NCBI RefSeq assembly: GCF_026340675.1
Contig: NZ_JAPEOX010000003.1
Coordinates: 124,001 to 188,000 of the forward strand
DNA from: Streptomyces sp. NBC_01264
GTDB taxonomy: Bacteria; Actinomycetota; Actinomycetes; Streptomycetales; Streptomycetaceae
Length of the DNA stretch: 64,000 nucleotides
Direction: 5' to 3'
The notes under the pieces were generated by a model. That model was given only the letters and a program-made list of their open reading frames with translations. It ran no database searches and was not told where the DNA came from. Both the position numbers and the translations under genes were made by a program. Below, one piece after another: positions 36,301 to 44,345 of the stretch. The stretch's first letter is position 1, and the number at the start of each line of letters is the position of its first letter.

Positions 36301-38347
36301 CGCGGACGGCCGGGTCGATGATCTGCAGGGGTTCGCCGTCGGTCTCGACGTAGCGGGTCCGCAGCGCCTCGTGACGGTCGGTCAGGGCGTCGACGACCTG
36401 CTGGACGGTGTCCGGGCCGGCCTCGGCGGGTACGTCGAGCTGTACCCAGGAGACCCAGTCGGGGCCCTGGGGGGCGATCCGGTCGAGGAACCACATGCCG
36501 CGCTGGCCGTAGGAGAGCGGCAGCGGCGTTCCGCGCGGGACGGGGCGCGGGCCGGGCTCGTCCGCGGGGCCGAGCAGGGCGGCCTGTCCGGCGAGGGTGG
36601 TCTCCACGAACAGCCCGCGCAGCTGGATCTCGCGGCCGGAGACGGCGCGCAGCCGGGACGCGAGGCGGGTGAGCTGGAGGGAGGTGCCGCCGAGCCGGAA
36701 GAAGTCGTCGTCCAGGCCCACCGAATCGAGCTTGAGGATGTCCTGCCAGACGCCGGCGACGAGCCGTTCGGCGGCGGTGGCGGGCGCGCGGTGGCGGGTG
36801 GCGCGGGTGTCGGCGGTGGTGCCGGGGGCGGGCAGCGCGCGCCGGTCGACCTTGCCGCTGGTGGTGAGGGGGAAGGAGTCGAGCTCGACGAAGACCCCGG
36901 GAACGTGGGTCGCGGGGAGCCGCTCCTGGAGGAAGCCGCGCAGGTCCGGGAGGGTTTCGCCGTCGCGCAGGCGGACGTAGCCGGCGAGCCGCTTCGCACC
37001 GTCGGGCAGGGCGTAGGCGGTGACCACGGCGCCGGCGACGGCCGGGTGCGCGGCGAGCTGGGCCTCGATCTCGCCGGGTTCGATGCGGACACCGTTGATC
37101 TTGACCTGGTCGTCGAGGCGGCCGAGGAACTCCAGGACGCCGTCGGCCCGCCAGCGCACCCGGTCGCCGGTGCGGTAGAGGCGGGAGCCGTCCTTGGCGT
37201 AGGGGTCGGGCACGAACCGGTCGCCGGTCAGGCCGGGCCGTCCGGCGTAGCCGCGGGCGACGCCGGTGCCGCCGATGTGCAGCTCACCGGGGGTGCCCAC
37301 GCCCACGGGGGCGCCGGCCGGGTCGGTGACGAGCAGCCGGATGCCGTCGATGGGGCGGCCGATGGGGACCAGGCCGGAGGTCTGCGCCGGGTCGAAGCGG
37401 TGGGCGGCGACGTCGACGGAGCACTCGGTGGGACCGTAGGTGTTCCACAGCTCGGCGGCGGACAGCTGCCGCAGCCGCTGGGCGAGTTCGGCGTGCAGCG
37501 GCTCGCCGGCGCAGGTGACGGCCCGCAGGGGGGCGCAGCGCTCCCAGCCGCTCTCCTCGACCAGCATCCGCAGGACGGACGGGACGACCTGGAGGACGGT
37601 CGCCGCGCTGTCACCGACGGCGCGGACCATGGCCGCCGGGTCGCGCTCCACGCCCGCGGGGGCGATGACGACGCTGGCGCCGCAGGTCAGGGGGGCGAAG
37701 ATCTCCCAGCAGTGCGCGTCGAAGGTGGGGGCGGTCTTCTGCAGGACGCGGTCGGCGGGGGTGAGGGCGAGGCTGCGCACCGCCCAGTCGATGCGGTTGG
37801 CGATGCCGGCGTGGGGCACGACCACGCCCTTGGGGCGGCCGGTCGAGCCGGAGGTGTAGAGGACGTAGGCGGCGTTGGCCGGGTCCGGGCCGGTCCCGGG
37901 CGCGTGGTCGGGCAGGGCGGCGAGCGTCTCGCCGAGTTCGGCGGGGACGACCGGGCGGGCGCCTGCGGCGAGGACGGCGTCGGCCGCGTCCGCCGAGGTG
38001 ACGGCCACGGCCGCGCCGGTGTCCTTGACCAGCCAGGCCAGGCGGGCCGGGGGCTGCTCCGGGTCGAGGGGCACGTACGCCGCCCCGGCCTTCCAGACCG
38101 CGAGCAGGGCGGTGACGAGCTCGTGGCCGCGCGGGAGGCAGACGGCGACGGGCACCTCGGGGCCGGCGCCCAGGGCGCGCAGGTGGTGGGCGAGCTGGTT
38201 GGCCGAGCGGTCGAGTTCCGCATAGCCGATGCTGCGTCGGCCGTCGACGACGGCGACCGCTCCCGGTGTCCTGGACGCCTGACGGGCGACGAGGTGGTGG
38301 GTGAGGGGGATCTCGTCGGGCGAGGATCCCGTCCGCGGTTCGAACAT
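33371..38347 (-). CDS. NRPS-C: A-T-C-A-T
   Basis: 1658-residue synthetase starting directly with an A domain (about 20-500). Domains: A (code DAWQTATVDK, partly Gln-like; the substrate could be a polar or ureido residue), T (GGTS, near residue 550), C (about 580-1010, HHITTDG near 735), A (about 1030-1540, code DLPKVAEVGK, Asn-like), T (GGNS, near 1602). Carrier serines are present although the usual D/H before them is T and N. The missing N-terminal C domain is probably supplied by the C-terminal C domain of NRPS-A, since both proteins break at the C-A linker. The tail [10 protein letters not shown] is acidic and may dock to NRPS-B. The start ATG has AGGAG upstream. A 190-bp gap with a large hairpin and tandem repeats separates it from the MbtH gene. 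Confidence 0.95.
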
Positions 38348-38402
38348 AGCGCTGGCACTCCTAATGAGATCGTCGGGCGAACCCCGGAAGCGGTGTGGTG
38401 CG

Positions 38403-38450
38403 GGCGGGCCGTGCGCACGGGTGGTGCCTGAGCCGTGCGCACGGCCCGCC
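38403..38450 (-). terminator. 18-bp hairpin between mbtH and NRPS-C (attenuator or internal terminator)
   Basis: Perfect inverted repeat, 38403-38420 with 38433-38450, 12-nt loop; its core CCGTGCGCACGG is itself palindromic. It lies inside the operon, 56 bp upstream of the NRPS-C start codon. In Streptomyces, stems like this without a T-run can still terminate, so it may lower read-through into the ~22-kb NRPS-C/NRPS-B pair or stabilise the upstream mRNA. Its structure is seen; its role is inferred. Confidence 0.65.
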
Positions 38451-38452
38451 GT

Positions 38453-38529
38453 GGTGCGGCGGAGCGACGGTGCGGCGGAGCGACGGTGCGGCGGAGCGAC
38501 GGTGCGGCGGAGCGACGGTGCCGGGCGAC
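38453..38529. repeat. Tandem 16-bp repeats upstream of NRPS-C
   Basis: Four exact copies of GGTGCGGCGGAGCGAC (38453-38516) followed by a shortened degenerate copy (to 38529), between the MbtH stop and the hairpin. The array is non-coding and directly adjoins the hairpin. Regular spacing of about 1.5 helical turns could place protein sites on alternating faces, or this may be simple slippage expansion. Confidence 0.85.
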
Positions 38530-38537
38530 GGTGCGGG

Positions 38538-38756
38538 TCAGCCGGCGGCCTGCTCCGCCATGCGGCGGCGCAGGCTGGCCGGACGCATGTCGGTCCAGAT
38601 CTCGTCGATGTGCGCGAGGCACTCCTCGCGGCTGCCTTCGGTGCCCTCGGCGTGCCAGCCGGCCGGGAGGTCGCGGTCGGCCCACCAGACCGAGAACTGC
38701 TCCTCGTCGTTGTGGACCACGCGGAATGCGGCGGGAACGGACTGCTGTTCGGACAT
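38538..38756 (-). CDS. MbtH-like protein
   Basis: 72-residue MbtH-family chaperone that binds A domains and is often needed for their activity. The signature tryptophans and core are present: FSVWWADRDLPAGWHAEG and the C-terminal ECLAHIDEIWTDMRPASLR. The ATG has GGAG six bases upstream. It is the only MbtH gene in the window, so it presumably serves all eight A domains. It sits between the Dap genes and the synthetase genes. Confidence 0.95.
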   Translation of the reverse strand: MSEQQSVPAAFRVVHNDEEQFSVWWADRDLPAGWHAEGTEGSREECLAHIDEIWTDMRPASLRRRMAEQAAG

Positions 38757-38788
38757 GGCTGTCTCCTGGAGAGGGGGTCGGGCGGGTG

Positions 38789-39799
38789 TCATACGGAGGT
38801 GGTGAGGGGGGGCTCCCACAGGTGGGAGACCGCTCCGAAGTGCCGGGTGACCCAGGCGTCGGAGTACACGGTGTCGAGGTAGCGGTCCCCGCCGTCGGGG
38901 AAGACGAGCACGCACTGGGAGCCCGCAGGGATCCGGTCGGCGAGTTGTTCCAGGGCCGCGACGACGGCTCCGGAGGAGGCCCCCGCGAGGACGGCCTCGC
39001 GGCGCACCAGCCGACGGCAGGCGGCGACGCTGTCGAGGTCGGGTACGTGGACCACCTCGTCGGCCAGGGTCAGGTCGGCGAGCGGCGGCCGGATGGCCGC
39101 GCCGTGGCCGGGCAGCAGCCGGGGACCGGGCGGGTTGCCGAAGATGGCGCTGCCGGCGGCGTCCACTCCCACGACGGTGGTGTCCAGGTCGTTCGCGCGG
39201 ATGTACTCGGCGCAGCCCCGCAGGGTTCCGAAGGTGCTGACGGCCGAGAAGAGGTAGTCGACGCGGCCGCCGAGCGCACGGTCGATCTCCTCCATCGTGC
39301 GGTGGTGTGCGATCGGGTTGAGCGGGTTGCTGTACTGGTTGGGCCAGTAGGCACCGGGGAGCTGCTCGGTCAGTTCCCGGACCCGGCGCAGCCGGGAGGG
39401 CAGGAACTCGCCGGTCTGCGGGTCGGGTTCGGTGACGATCTCGACCTCGGCCTGGTAGGCGCGCAGGAGGTCGATGTTGCGCGCGGTGGTGCGGGCGTCG
39501 ACGACGCAGATGAACCGCAGGCCGAAGCTGCGGCACAGCTGGGCCAGTCCCACCCCGAGGTTGCCGGAGCTGGACTCGACGACCACGGACCGGGCCGGTT
39601 CGAGTTCGCCGGTGGCGACCTTGTCCGCGAGCAGGCGCAGGGCGGTGCGGTCCTTGATGCTGCCGCCGGGGTTGAAGCGTTCCATCTTGGCGTAGATCCG
39701 GGACGGGAAGTCGGGCAGGATCCGGTCCAGCGCCACCAGCGGGGTGCCACCGATGGTCTCGCGCAGCCCTTGGGCGAGGGCGCGGCGTCCAGGCTTCAT
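38789..39799 (-). CDS. SbnA-like N-(1-amino-1-carboxyethyl)-glutamate synthase
   Basis: 336-residue PLP enzyme of the cysteine-synthase fold. The PLP lysine is K49 in NPGGSIKDRTA, and the substrate-carboxylate loop ESSSGNLG and glycine-rich phosphate region are intact. SbnA condenses O-phospho-L-serine with glutamate; SbnB then oxidatively releases L-2,3-diaminopropionate and 2-oxoglutarate. Assignment rests on the fold plus the adjacent SbnB gene, which overlaps its start (ATGA); a plain cysteine synthase is less likely. It feeds the diamino-acid A domain(s) of the NRPS, and the SerA-like enzyme at 4685 would raise its phosphoserine supply. Confidence 0.88.
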   Translation of the reverse strand: MKPGRRALAQGLRETIGGTPLVALDRILPDFPSRIYAKMERFNPGGSIKDRTALRLLADKVATGELEPARSVVVESSSGNLGVGLAQLCRSFGLRFICVVDARTTARNIDLLRAYQAEVEIVTEPDPQTGEFLPSRLRRVRELTEQLPGAYWPNQYSNPLNPIAHHRTMEEIDRALGGRVDYLFSAVSTFGTLRGCAEYIRANDLDTTVVGVDAAGSAIFGNPPGPRLLPGHGAAIRPPLADLTLADEVVHVPDLDSVAACRRLVRREAVLAGASSGAVVAALEQLADRIPAGSQCVLVFPDGGDRYLDTVYSDAWVTRHFGAVSHLWEPPLTTSV

Positions 39800-40800
39800 G
39801 AGGGGCGGGTCTCCCCGGGCAGGAAGCCCTCCACCTCCACGCCCAGCCCCTTGGCGGCGGCTTCGGCGTGGACCCGGGCGGCCAGGGCGATGTCGAGGGC
39901 GCCGAGTCCGAAGGGGGAGTAGACGAGGGTGCGGGCGGGGTCGCGGCGGAAGGAGGCGGGGTCGCGCAGGATCCGTCCGATCTCGGCGTCGACGAAGTCC
40001 CGCTTCCCGGTGGCCTGTTCGGTGAGGTGGACCGAGGTCTGCTCGCGGCTGACGTGGTCGGTGTCGTCGGTGACGTTCTGCGCCGCGAGGATGTCCTCGA
40101 CCTTGATGTCGCGCAGGGAGACGTGCAGGACGGTGGACCCGGGGGCGAGCGGAGCGAGGTCCAGGTGGGGCGTGGCGGCGGTCGTGGCGAGGGAGACCAG
40201 GCGGTGGGCCGCGAGGGCCTCGCCGACCGTGTCCGCGACCGTCACGCCGAGGCCGGTGAGCTCGGCGGCGCGGCGGGCGAAGAGCGCGGCGCGGGCCGGG
40301 TCCTGGTCGTGGACGGTGGCGTGGCGCAGCCCCGGCAGTTCCGAGCGCAGGAAGCGCAGCACTTCCAGGTTGATGACGCCGCAGCCGATGAGTGCGGCGC
40401 CGTGGGTGTCGGGCTCGGCGGTGAACAGCCGCGCGGCGACGGCCGCACTGGCGGCGGTCCGCTTGGCGGAGATCACCGAGCCCTCGACCAGGGCGGCCGG
40501 GCGGCCGGTGCCCGCCTCGTTGAGGATGATCGCCGCGCTGGCGCGTTCCAGACCCTGTTCGAGGTTTCCGGGAAAGGAGGATATCCATTTCATCCCGGTC
40601 GCGGGCTCGTCTCCCCCGACGAACGCGGGAAGACCGATGATGCGGTCGCGCGGGGAGTCCGGGAAACGCAGGAATATCGAGTGCGGCAGTGCGGTACGGC
40701 CTTCGTCATGGGCCTTGTACGTCTTTTCCACGACGTCGGCCACGAGGCGTTCCTGCCCGTCCAGTATCTGCCGGACGTCGGCATGACGCAGAATCAGCAT
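39796..40800 (-). CDS. SbnB-like dehydrogenase (ornithine cyclodeaminase fold)
   Basis: 334-residue ornithine-cyclodeaminase/mu-crystallin family protein, the NAD-dependent partner of SbnA that yields L-Dap. Features: the substrate-side GMKWISSFPGN and SAKRTAASAAVA, nucleotide-binding AALIGCGVINLEVLRFL, and the C-terminal LGALDIALAARV with the conserved aspartate. RBS AAGGAAG precedes the ATG. It overlaps the lysine-less paralogue by 7 bp and SbnA by 4 bp, so all three are translationally linked. Ornithine cyclodeamination to proline is the alternative, but SbnA pairing argues for Dap synthesis. Confidence 0.88.
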   Translation of the reverse strand: MLILRHADVRQILDGQERLVADVVEKTYKAHDEGRTALPHSIFLRFPDSPRDRIIGLPAFVGGDEPATGMKWISSFPGNLEQGLERASAAIILNEAGTGRPAALVEGSVISAKRTAASAAVAARLFTAEPDTHGAALIGCGVINLEVLRFLRSELPGLRHATVHDQDPARAALFARRAAELTGLGVTVADTVGEALAAHRLVSLATTAATPHLDLAPLAPGSTVLHVSLRDIKVEDILAAQNVTDDTDHVSREQTSVHLTEQATGKRDFVDAEIGRILRDPASFRRDPARTLVYSPFGLGALDIALAARVHAEAAAKGLGVEVEGFLPGETRPS

Positions 40801-41669
40801 GGTGTCGCTTCCTTATGCTCGAAGTTCTCCGGGCAGCGGTCCCCGCCGGCCGGAGCGACGATGACGCAGTTCGATCCGGCTGGGATCCGGTGGGCGAGCT
40901 GGACGAGGGCGGCGGCGGCCGCGCCCGCCGTGGAGTCGGCGAGCAGCCCCTCGGCGCCCAGCAGGCGCTCCCGCATGAGGGCCGCCTCCTTCGGGTCGAC
41001 CCACACCACGTCGTCGACGCCGAAGGGGATCGCCAGCGGGCCGGTGGGCACCGGGGCCGGCCCGCGGCTGACCCCGATGACGGCGGTGTCCAGGCCCTGG
41101 ATCCTGGCGAACTCGGCGCAGCCGCCCAGGGTGCGGGGGTAGGCCAGGTCGCACAGGACCAGGTCGACCCGGTTCTCCAGGGCCTCGGCGATCTCCCGCA
41201 TCGTGTCGCTGTCCTCCTGCGGCCACACGGGGGCGGCGCTGGTGCTGAGGCGGAACGCCGGGGACACGGTGGCGATGATCTCCGCCATCCGCTCGGGGGC
41301 GGTCCCGGGGGCGACCGTCTCGTGGCGCGCCCCGTAGGCGGTGAGGAGCGCCGGGAAGGGGTCCGGTGCCCCGCCCTCCATCAGGGCGAGGAAATCGATG
41401 CCGTAGTAGCGGCACACCTGCGCGAGGGAGACGGCGAGTTCGGGGGTACAGATCTCGACGGCGAGCGAACCGTCCGGGACGCGGCCCTCGCGCCGGATCA
41501 CCTCCCGTACCAGGGAGAGCGCCGTGCGGTCCTCGATGCTTCCGCCGGGGTTGTGGCGCTCCATCTTCATGAAGACGCGGGACGGGAATCCGTCGAGGAG
41601 ACGGGTCAGCTCCACGAGGGGAGTGCTCCCGATGGTGGAGATGATTCCTCGGTGTACGGCCTGGTTCAC
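40794..41669 (-). CDS. SbnA paralogue lacking the PLP lysine (probable pseudoenzyme)
   Basis: 291-residue cysteine-synthase-fold protein alignable with the SbnA gene downstream from near the N-terminus (IISTIGSTPLVEL) to the end. The PLP motif reads NPGGSIEDRTA: lysine 49 of the active copy is Glu46 (codon GAG, checked on the DNA). The carboxylate-binding loop SSSGNLG has become CTPELAV, and the protein is about 45 residues shorter. The frame is intact over 291 codons, with a GTG start, good RBS (AGGAAAAG) and coupling to SbnB, so it is not decaying like a normal pseudogene. It cannot form the internal aldimine as family members do. A structural or regulatory subunit of the SbnA/SbnB pair, or a lysine-independent activity, is possible. 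Confidence 0.8.
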   Translation of the reverse strand: MNQAVHRGIISTIGSTPLVELTRLLDGFPSRVFMKMERHNPGGSIEDRTALSLVREVIRREGRVPDGSLAVEICTPELAVSLAQVCRYYGIDFLALMEGGAPDPFPALLTAYGARHETVAPGTAPERMAEIIATVSPAFRLSTSAAPVWPQEDSDTMREIAEALENRVDLVLCDLAYPRTLGGCAEFARIQGLDTAVIGVSRGPAPVPTGPLAIPFGVDDVVWVDPKEAALMRERLLGAEGLLADSTAGAAAAALVQLAHRIPAGSNCVIVAPAGGDRCPENFEHKEATPC

Positions 41670-41729
41670 TCTTTTCCTCTCTCTCCCTGGACCGCAGGGA
41701 TGCCTGAATCAATGTGCGGGGGGCCTCTA

Positions 41730-42533
41730 TCAGCCATCTATGCGAATCCCTGCGTCCGTCTCCGGCAGGCGGTGGTGGACGACGGGGCCCGCGCCGGCCG
41801 CCTCCTGGGCCACCGCTCCGTAGAGGGGCGGGACGAGCGGGAGGTCCTCGACGCGCCAGGTCGAAGGACCGGAGGGCTCGGCGTGGTGGACCAGCGCCGC
41901 GGGGCGGGTTTCCGGCTGTACCTCGACGCCCGGCAGGTCGACGACGATGCCGACGCCGCTCGCCTTGAGCACGGCCTCCTTGCGGGTCCAGCAGCGGAAG
42001 AAGGCCTGCCGGCGGGATTCCGCGTCCGGCCTGCCCTCGATGTGGGCGAGCTCGGAGCGGGACATGACCAGGAGCGAGGACTCCTCGGAGACCTCGGTGG
42101 CGGCGCCGTCCTCGATGTCCACGCCCACTTGGCGGCCGGCGGCGATCGCGAGCAGCCAGTGGGATCCGGACCGCGAGAGGTTGAACTCCAGTGAGCAGTC
42201 GGGCCATTCGATGCCGGGCCGACCGTGGGGTGCTCCCCCGCAGCGCGGGCAGGCGCGGCGGCCGATGCGCAGCGCCGCGGCCTCCACTCCGGTGTAGCGG
42301 GCGAGGATCCGGCGTACGGCGGCGTGGACGCCCGCGTAGGGAACGCCCGCCCCGGCCGCCATGCCGCGCAGTTGCTCGCGCTCCTGCGCGGAGAGCACGG
42401 CCCGGTCGGCCGGCGACAGCAGGCCTGGTGCGCGGCCCTGCCAGACGTGGACGGCGCCGGTGTCGAGGAGGTTCCGGTGCAGAGCGGTGACCGCCGGGGA
42501 CCGGAGTGCTGCCGGGGTCCCTGACGCGCCCAT
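41730..42533 (-). CDS. 4'-phosphopantetheinyl transferase (Sfp type)
   Basis: 267-residue enzyme that transfers phosphopantetheine from CoA to the carrier-domain serines. Family motifs are present: VGVDIED (Mg binding) in the middle and the helix FFRCWTRKEAVLKASG about 35 residues later. A zinc-finger-like CPRCGG lies at the domain junction. The start overlaps the stop of the oxygenase gene by one base (TGATG). The gene should activate the eight T domains of this cluster. Confidence 0.93.
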   Translation of the reverse strand: MGASGTPAALRSPAVTALHRNLLDTGAVHVWQGRAPGLLSPADRAVLSAQEREQLRGMAAGAGVPYAGVHAAVRRILARYTGVEAAALRIGRRACPRCGGAPHGRPGIEWPDCSLEFNLSRSGSHWLLAIAAGRQVGVDIEDGAATEVSEESSLLVMSRSELAHIEGRPDAESRRQAFFRCWTRKEAVLKASGVGIVVDLPGVEVQPETRPAALVHHAEPSGPSTWRVEDLPLVPPLYGAVAQEAAGAGPVVHHRLPETDAGIRIDG

Positions 42534-43486
42534 CAGCCGGACATCGCCACGAGGACCCGGCGGGTGCCCGTGAACGGCCGGCGGCCGTGCGCCAGCAGGA
42601 CGTTGTCGATGAGCAGCAGGTCGCCCTCGCGCCAGTCGACGTCGACGGCGTTGTCCAGACCCCGGTCGCGGATCTGTTCGATGAAGGCGGTGGGGATGGG
42701 GCTGCCGTCGGCGAAGGTCACGGCCTGCGGCAGGTCCTCGGCCGGCATGATCGCCGCGAGCTGCGCCGCGGTGTCGTCGCCGAGTCCGGCCGGGTGCCAC
42801 TGGTCGGCCTGGTTGAACCAGACCTCGGCGCCGGTGACCGGGTGGCGGGTGGTGGCCGGGCGGTGCTGGGAGATGCGCAGTCCGCCGTCCGCCTTCCAGG
42901 TCCATTCGGCCCCGGAGCCGGCCAGGAAGGCCTCGACCTCCTCGCGGTCCTTGGTCTCGAAGGTGTCCTGCCAGCTCTTGCCGAGGCCGTAGCCGTCGTG
43001 CAGGTTCTGCAGGTAGCGGACGCCTCCGGCGAAGGCCTCGCGGACCTCGGGGTCGAGCGCGCCGAGCCAGCGCGCGGCGTCCAGGGCGGGGGTGGCGCCG
43101 CCCGTGGCCGCCGCCTTCTCGCAGTAGAACGCGAGCCGGGTGGGCCACTGGTGGGCGTAGCTCATCTCGTTGTGCATGGAGATGGTGAACTCGGGCGGGT
43201 ACTCGGTCGAGGTGTAGACGTTGCCGCCGACCTTCGTCCGGGGGGAGTTGCCGTGGACGTAGGCGAGCCGGTTGGGGAGCAGCAGGTCGAGTACGTCCGG
43301 GAGGCTGTCGGGGGTGATCCCGAAGCCCCGTAGGACGATCCCCTTCTCTCGGGTGAGGAGGGCGGCGAGGCCCTCCTCACCGGCGGTGTCGGCGAGCTGT
43401 CCGGCGAGCCGGTCGGCGCCCGCCCCGTCGGCGGTGATCTCCAACGGGGCCCAGGTGCCCGTCCTGTCTTCGGCCGTGCTCTGCAT
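42533..43486 (-). CDS. SyrP-like Fe(II)/2-oxoglutarate dioxygenase 2
   Basis: 317-residue oxygenase, first gene of the long minus-strand operon. The TSTEYPPEFTISMHNEMSY region gives the H105-x-E107 pair. The second metal histidine is H300 (LLAHGRRPFTG) and R309 is the probable 2-oxoglutarate ligand. It is similar in layout to the enzyme at 12857-13837, but the segments outside the active site differ, suggesting a different carrier-bound substrate. Two SyrP-like enzymes imply two hydroxylated positions or one cryptic step. RBS GAGGGA upstream. Confidence 0.88.
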   Translation of the reverse strand: MQSTAEDRTGTWAPLEITADGAGADRLAGQLADTAGEEGLAALLTREKGIVLRGFGITPDSLPDVLDLLLPNRLAYVHGNSPRTKVGGNVYTSTEYPPEFTISMHNEMSYAHQWPTRLAFYCEKAAATGGATPALDAARWLGALDPEVREAFAGGVRYLQNLHDGYGLGKSWQDTFETKDREEVEAFLAGSGAEWTWKADGGLRISQHRPATTRHPVTGAEVWFNQADQWHPAGLGDDTAAQLAAIMPAEDLPQAVTFADGSPIPTAFIEQIRDRGLDNAVDVDWREGDLLLIDNVLLAHGRRPFTGTRRVLVAMSG

Positions 43487-43609
43487 GGTCGGATCCCTCT
43501 TCTCTGCGCACGTGTTCGTGTGACGTAACCGAGGGTCGGGCGGGCAGCATGCCGAAAACTATGCGGCCGCTACAGCGCCGACCCACGGCGCCGGCCGTCC
43601 CCGTCCCGG
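43487..43609 (-). promoter_or_regulatory. Presumed promoter region of the NRPS operon
   Basis: 123 bp between the phospholipase stop and the first operon gene. No confident -35/-10 pair or SARP-type direct heptamer repeat could be picked by eye; a TAGTTT stretch on the minus strand about 80 bp upstream is a weak -10 candidate. It is called regulatory because it is the largest non-coding gap at the head of a ~39-kb run of tightly spaced genes. Confidence 0.4.
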
Positions 43610-44086
43610 TCAGACGGAGGCGCTGCCGTCGACGGCCGGGCTGGTGCCGAAGGCCTTGACCGCCTGGTAGTAGGTCCAGGCGGTGGAGTCGCACGAGGTC
43701 TTCTTGACGCCGGAGTAGGCGGAGCAGACCCGCTTGAGGTCGTTGTAGAAGGCGTCGTCCAGGCGCGGCTTGTTCGTGCTGAAGGAGCCCGCCGCCTTGT
43801 AGTTGCGGTAGCCGAAGTCGTGACGGGCGCAGGCGTTCTGGAAGGGGAAGCCGAACGGGTTGTCGGGCGAGGAACTGCAGTAGTCGGTCGACCAGTCGAA
43901 GCCGTACGCGGCCCAGCTGCCCTGCGCGGAGCGGGCGGCGGACCAGGCGTTGTAGCTGGCCGCGCCGGTCTGGGTCCAGCTGCTCAGTACCTGGGGCTTG
44001 TCGGCCGGCGCGGCGACGGCCGGGCCCGCGAATGCGACTATCCCGGTCACGGTGGTGGCGACAACGGCAGCGAGGCGACGGCGCAT
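43610..44086 (-). CDS. Secreted prokaryotic phospholipase A2
   Basis: 158-residue protein with a Sec signal peptide (basic MRRRLAAVV, core, cleavage near AVAA at 25-26). The mature region carries DYC.....NPFGFPFQNACARHDFGYRN, the bacterial PLA2 signature, with the catalytic His89-Asp90 pair and cysteines for two disulfides. It would hydrolyse sn-2 ester bonds of phospholipids outside the cell with calcium. RBS GGAGGA. It points the same way as the NRPS operon but is separated by 123 bp; a link to the peptide pathway is not shown, and it may be a neighbour swept into the region. Confidence 0.9.
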   Translation of the reverse strand: MRRRLAAVVATTVTGIVAFAGPAVAAPADKPQVLSSWTQTGAASYNAWSAARSAQGSWAAYGFDWSTDYCSSSPDNPFGFPFQNACARHDFGYRNYKAAGSFSTNKPRLDDAFYNDLKRVCSAYSGVKKTSCDSTAWTYYQAVKAFGTSPAVDGSASV

Positions 44087-44345
44087 CAGAGTCCTCCGAC
44101 AGACGGGGCGCCGGGATTTTCCCGGGCCGAGCCATCAGAGTGGAGGGGGCGGTTATCGGGGATCCCCGCCGCAGCTATACGGAACCTTTTGGCGAACGGC
44201 CGTTCCATTTGCCCGAAGCGCACGGATAAAGCACACTGCACAAAGTCATCCACCTGGATCTACCGGCCGGTAACTGATCACATGGTCGGGTGCAGCCGGG
44301 GGGATTGCACGAAGGTGATGTGAGGGGACCGGGGGGACCGCGACG
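44087..44345. promoter_or_regulatory. Divergent intergenic region, phospholipase / SARP
   Basis: 259 bp carrying the promoters of two diverging genes. It includes a 12-bp perfect palindrome CGGGGATCCCCG at 44157-44168 and a smaller CCGGG...CCCGG dyad near 44112. The palindrome lies about 70 bp upstream of the phospholipase ATG and could be an operator or a transcript hairpin. No confident -35/-10 boxes. Confidence 0.45.

Noticed and set aside
38453..38529. Possible CRISPR array from regular 16-bp repeats
   Set aside because: Units are directly abutting with no spacers, and no cas genes are present.
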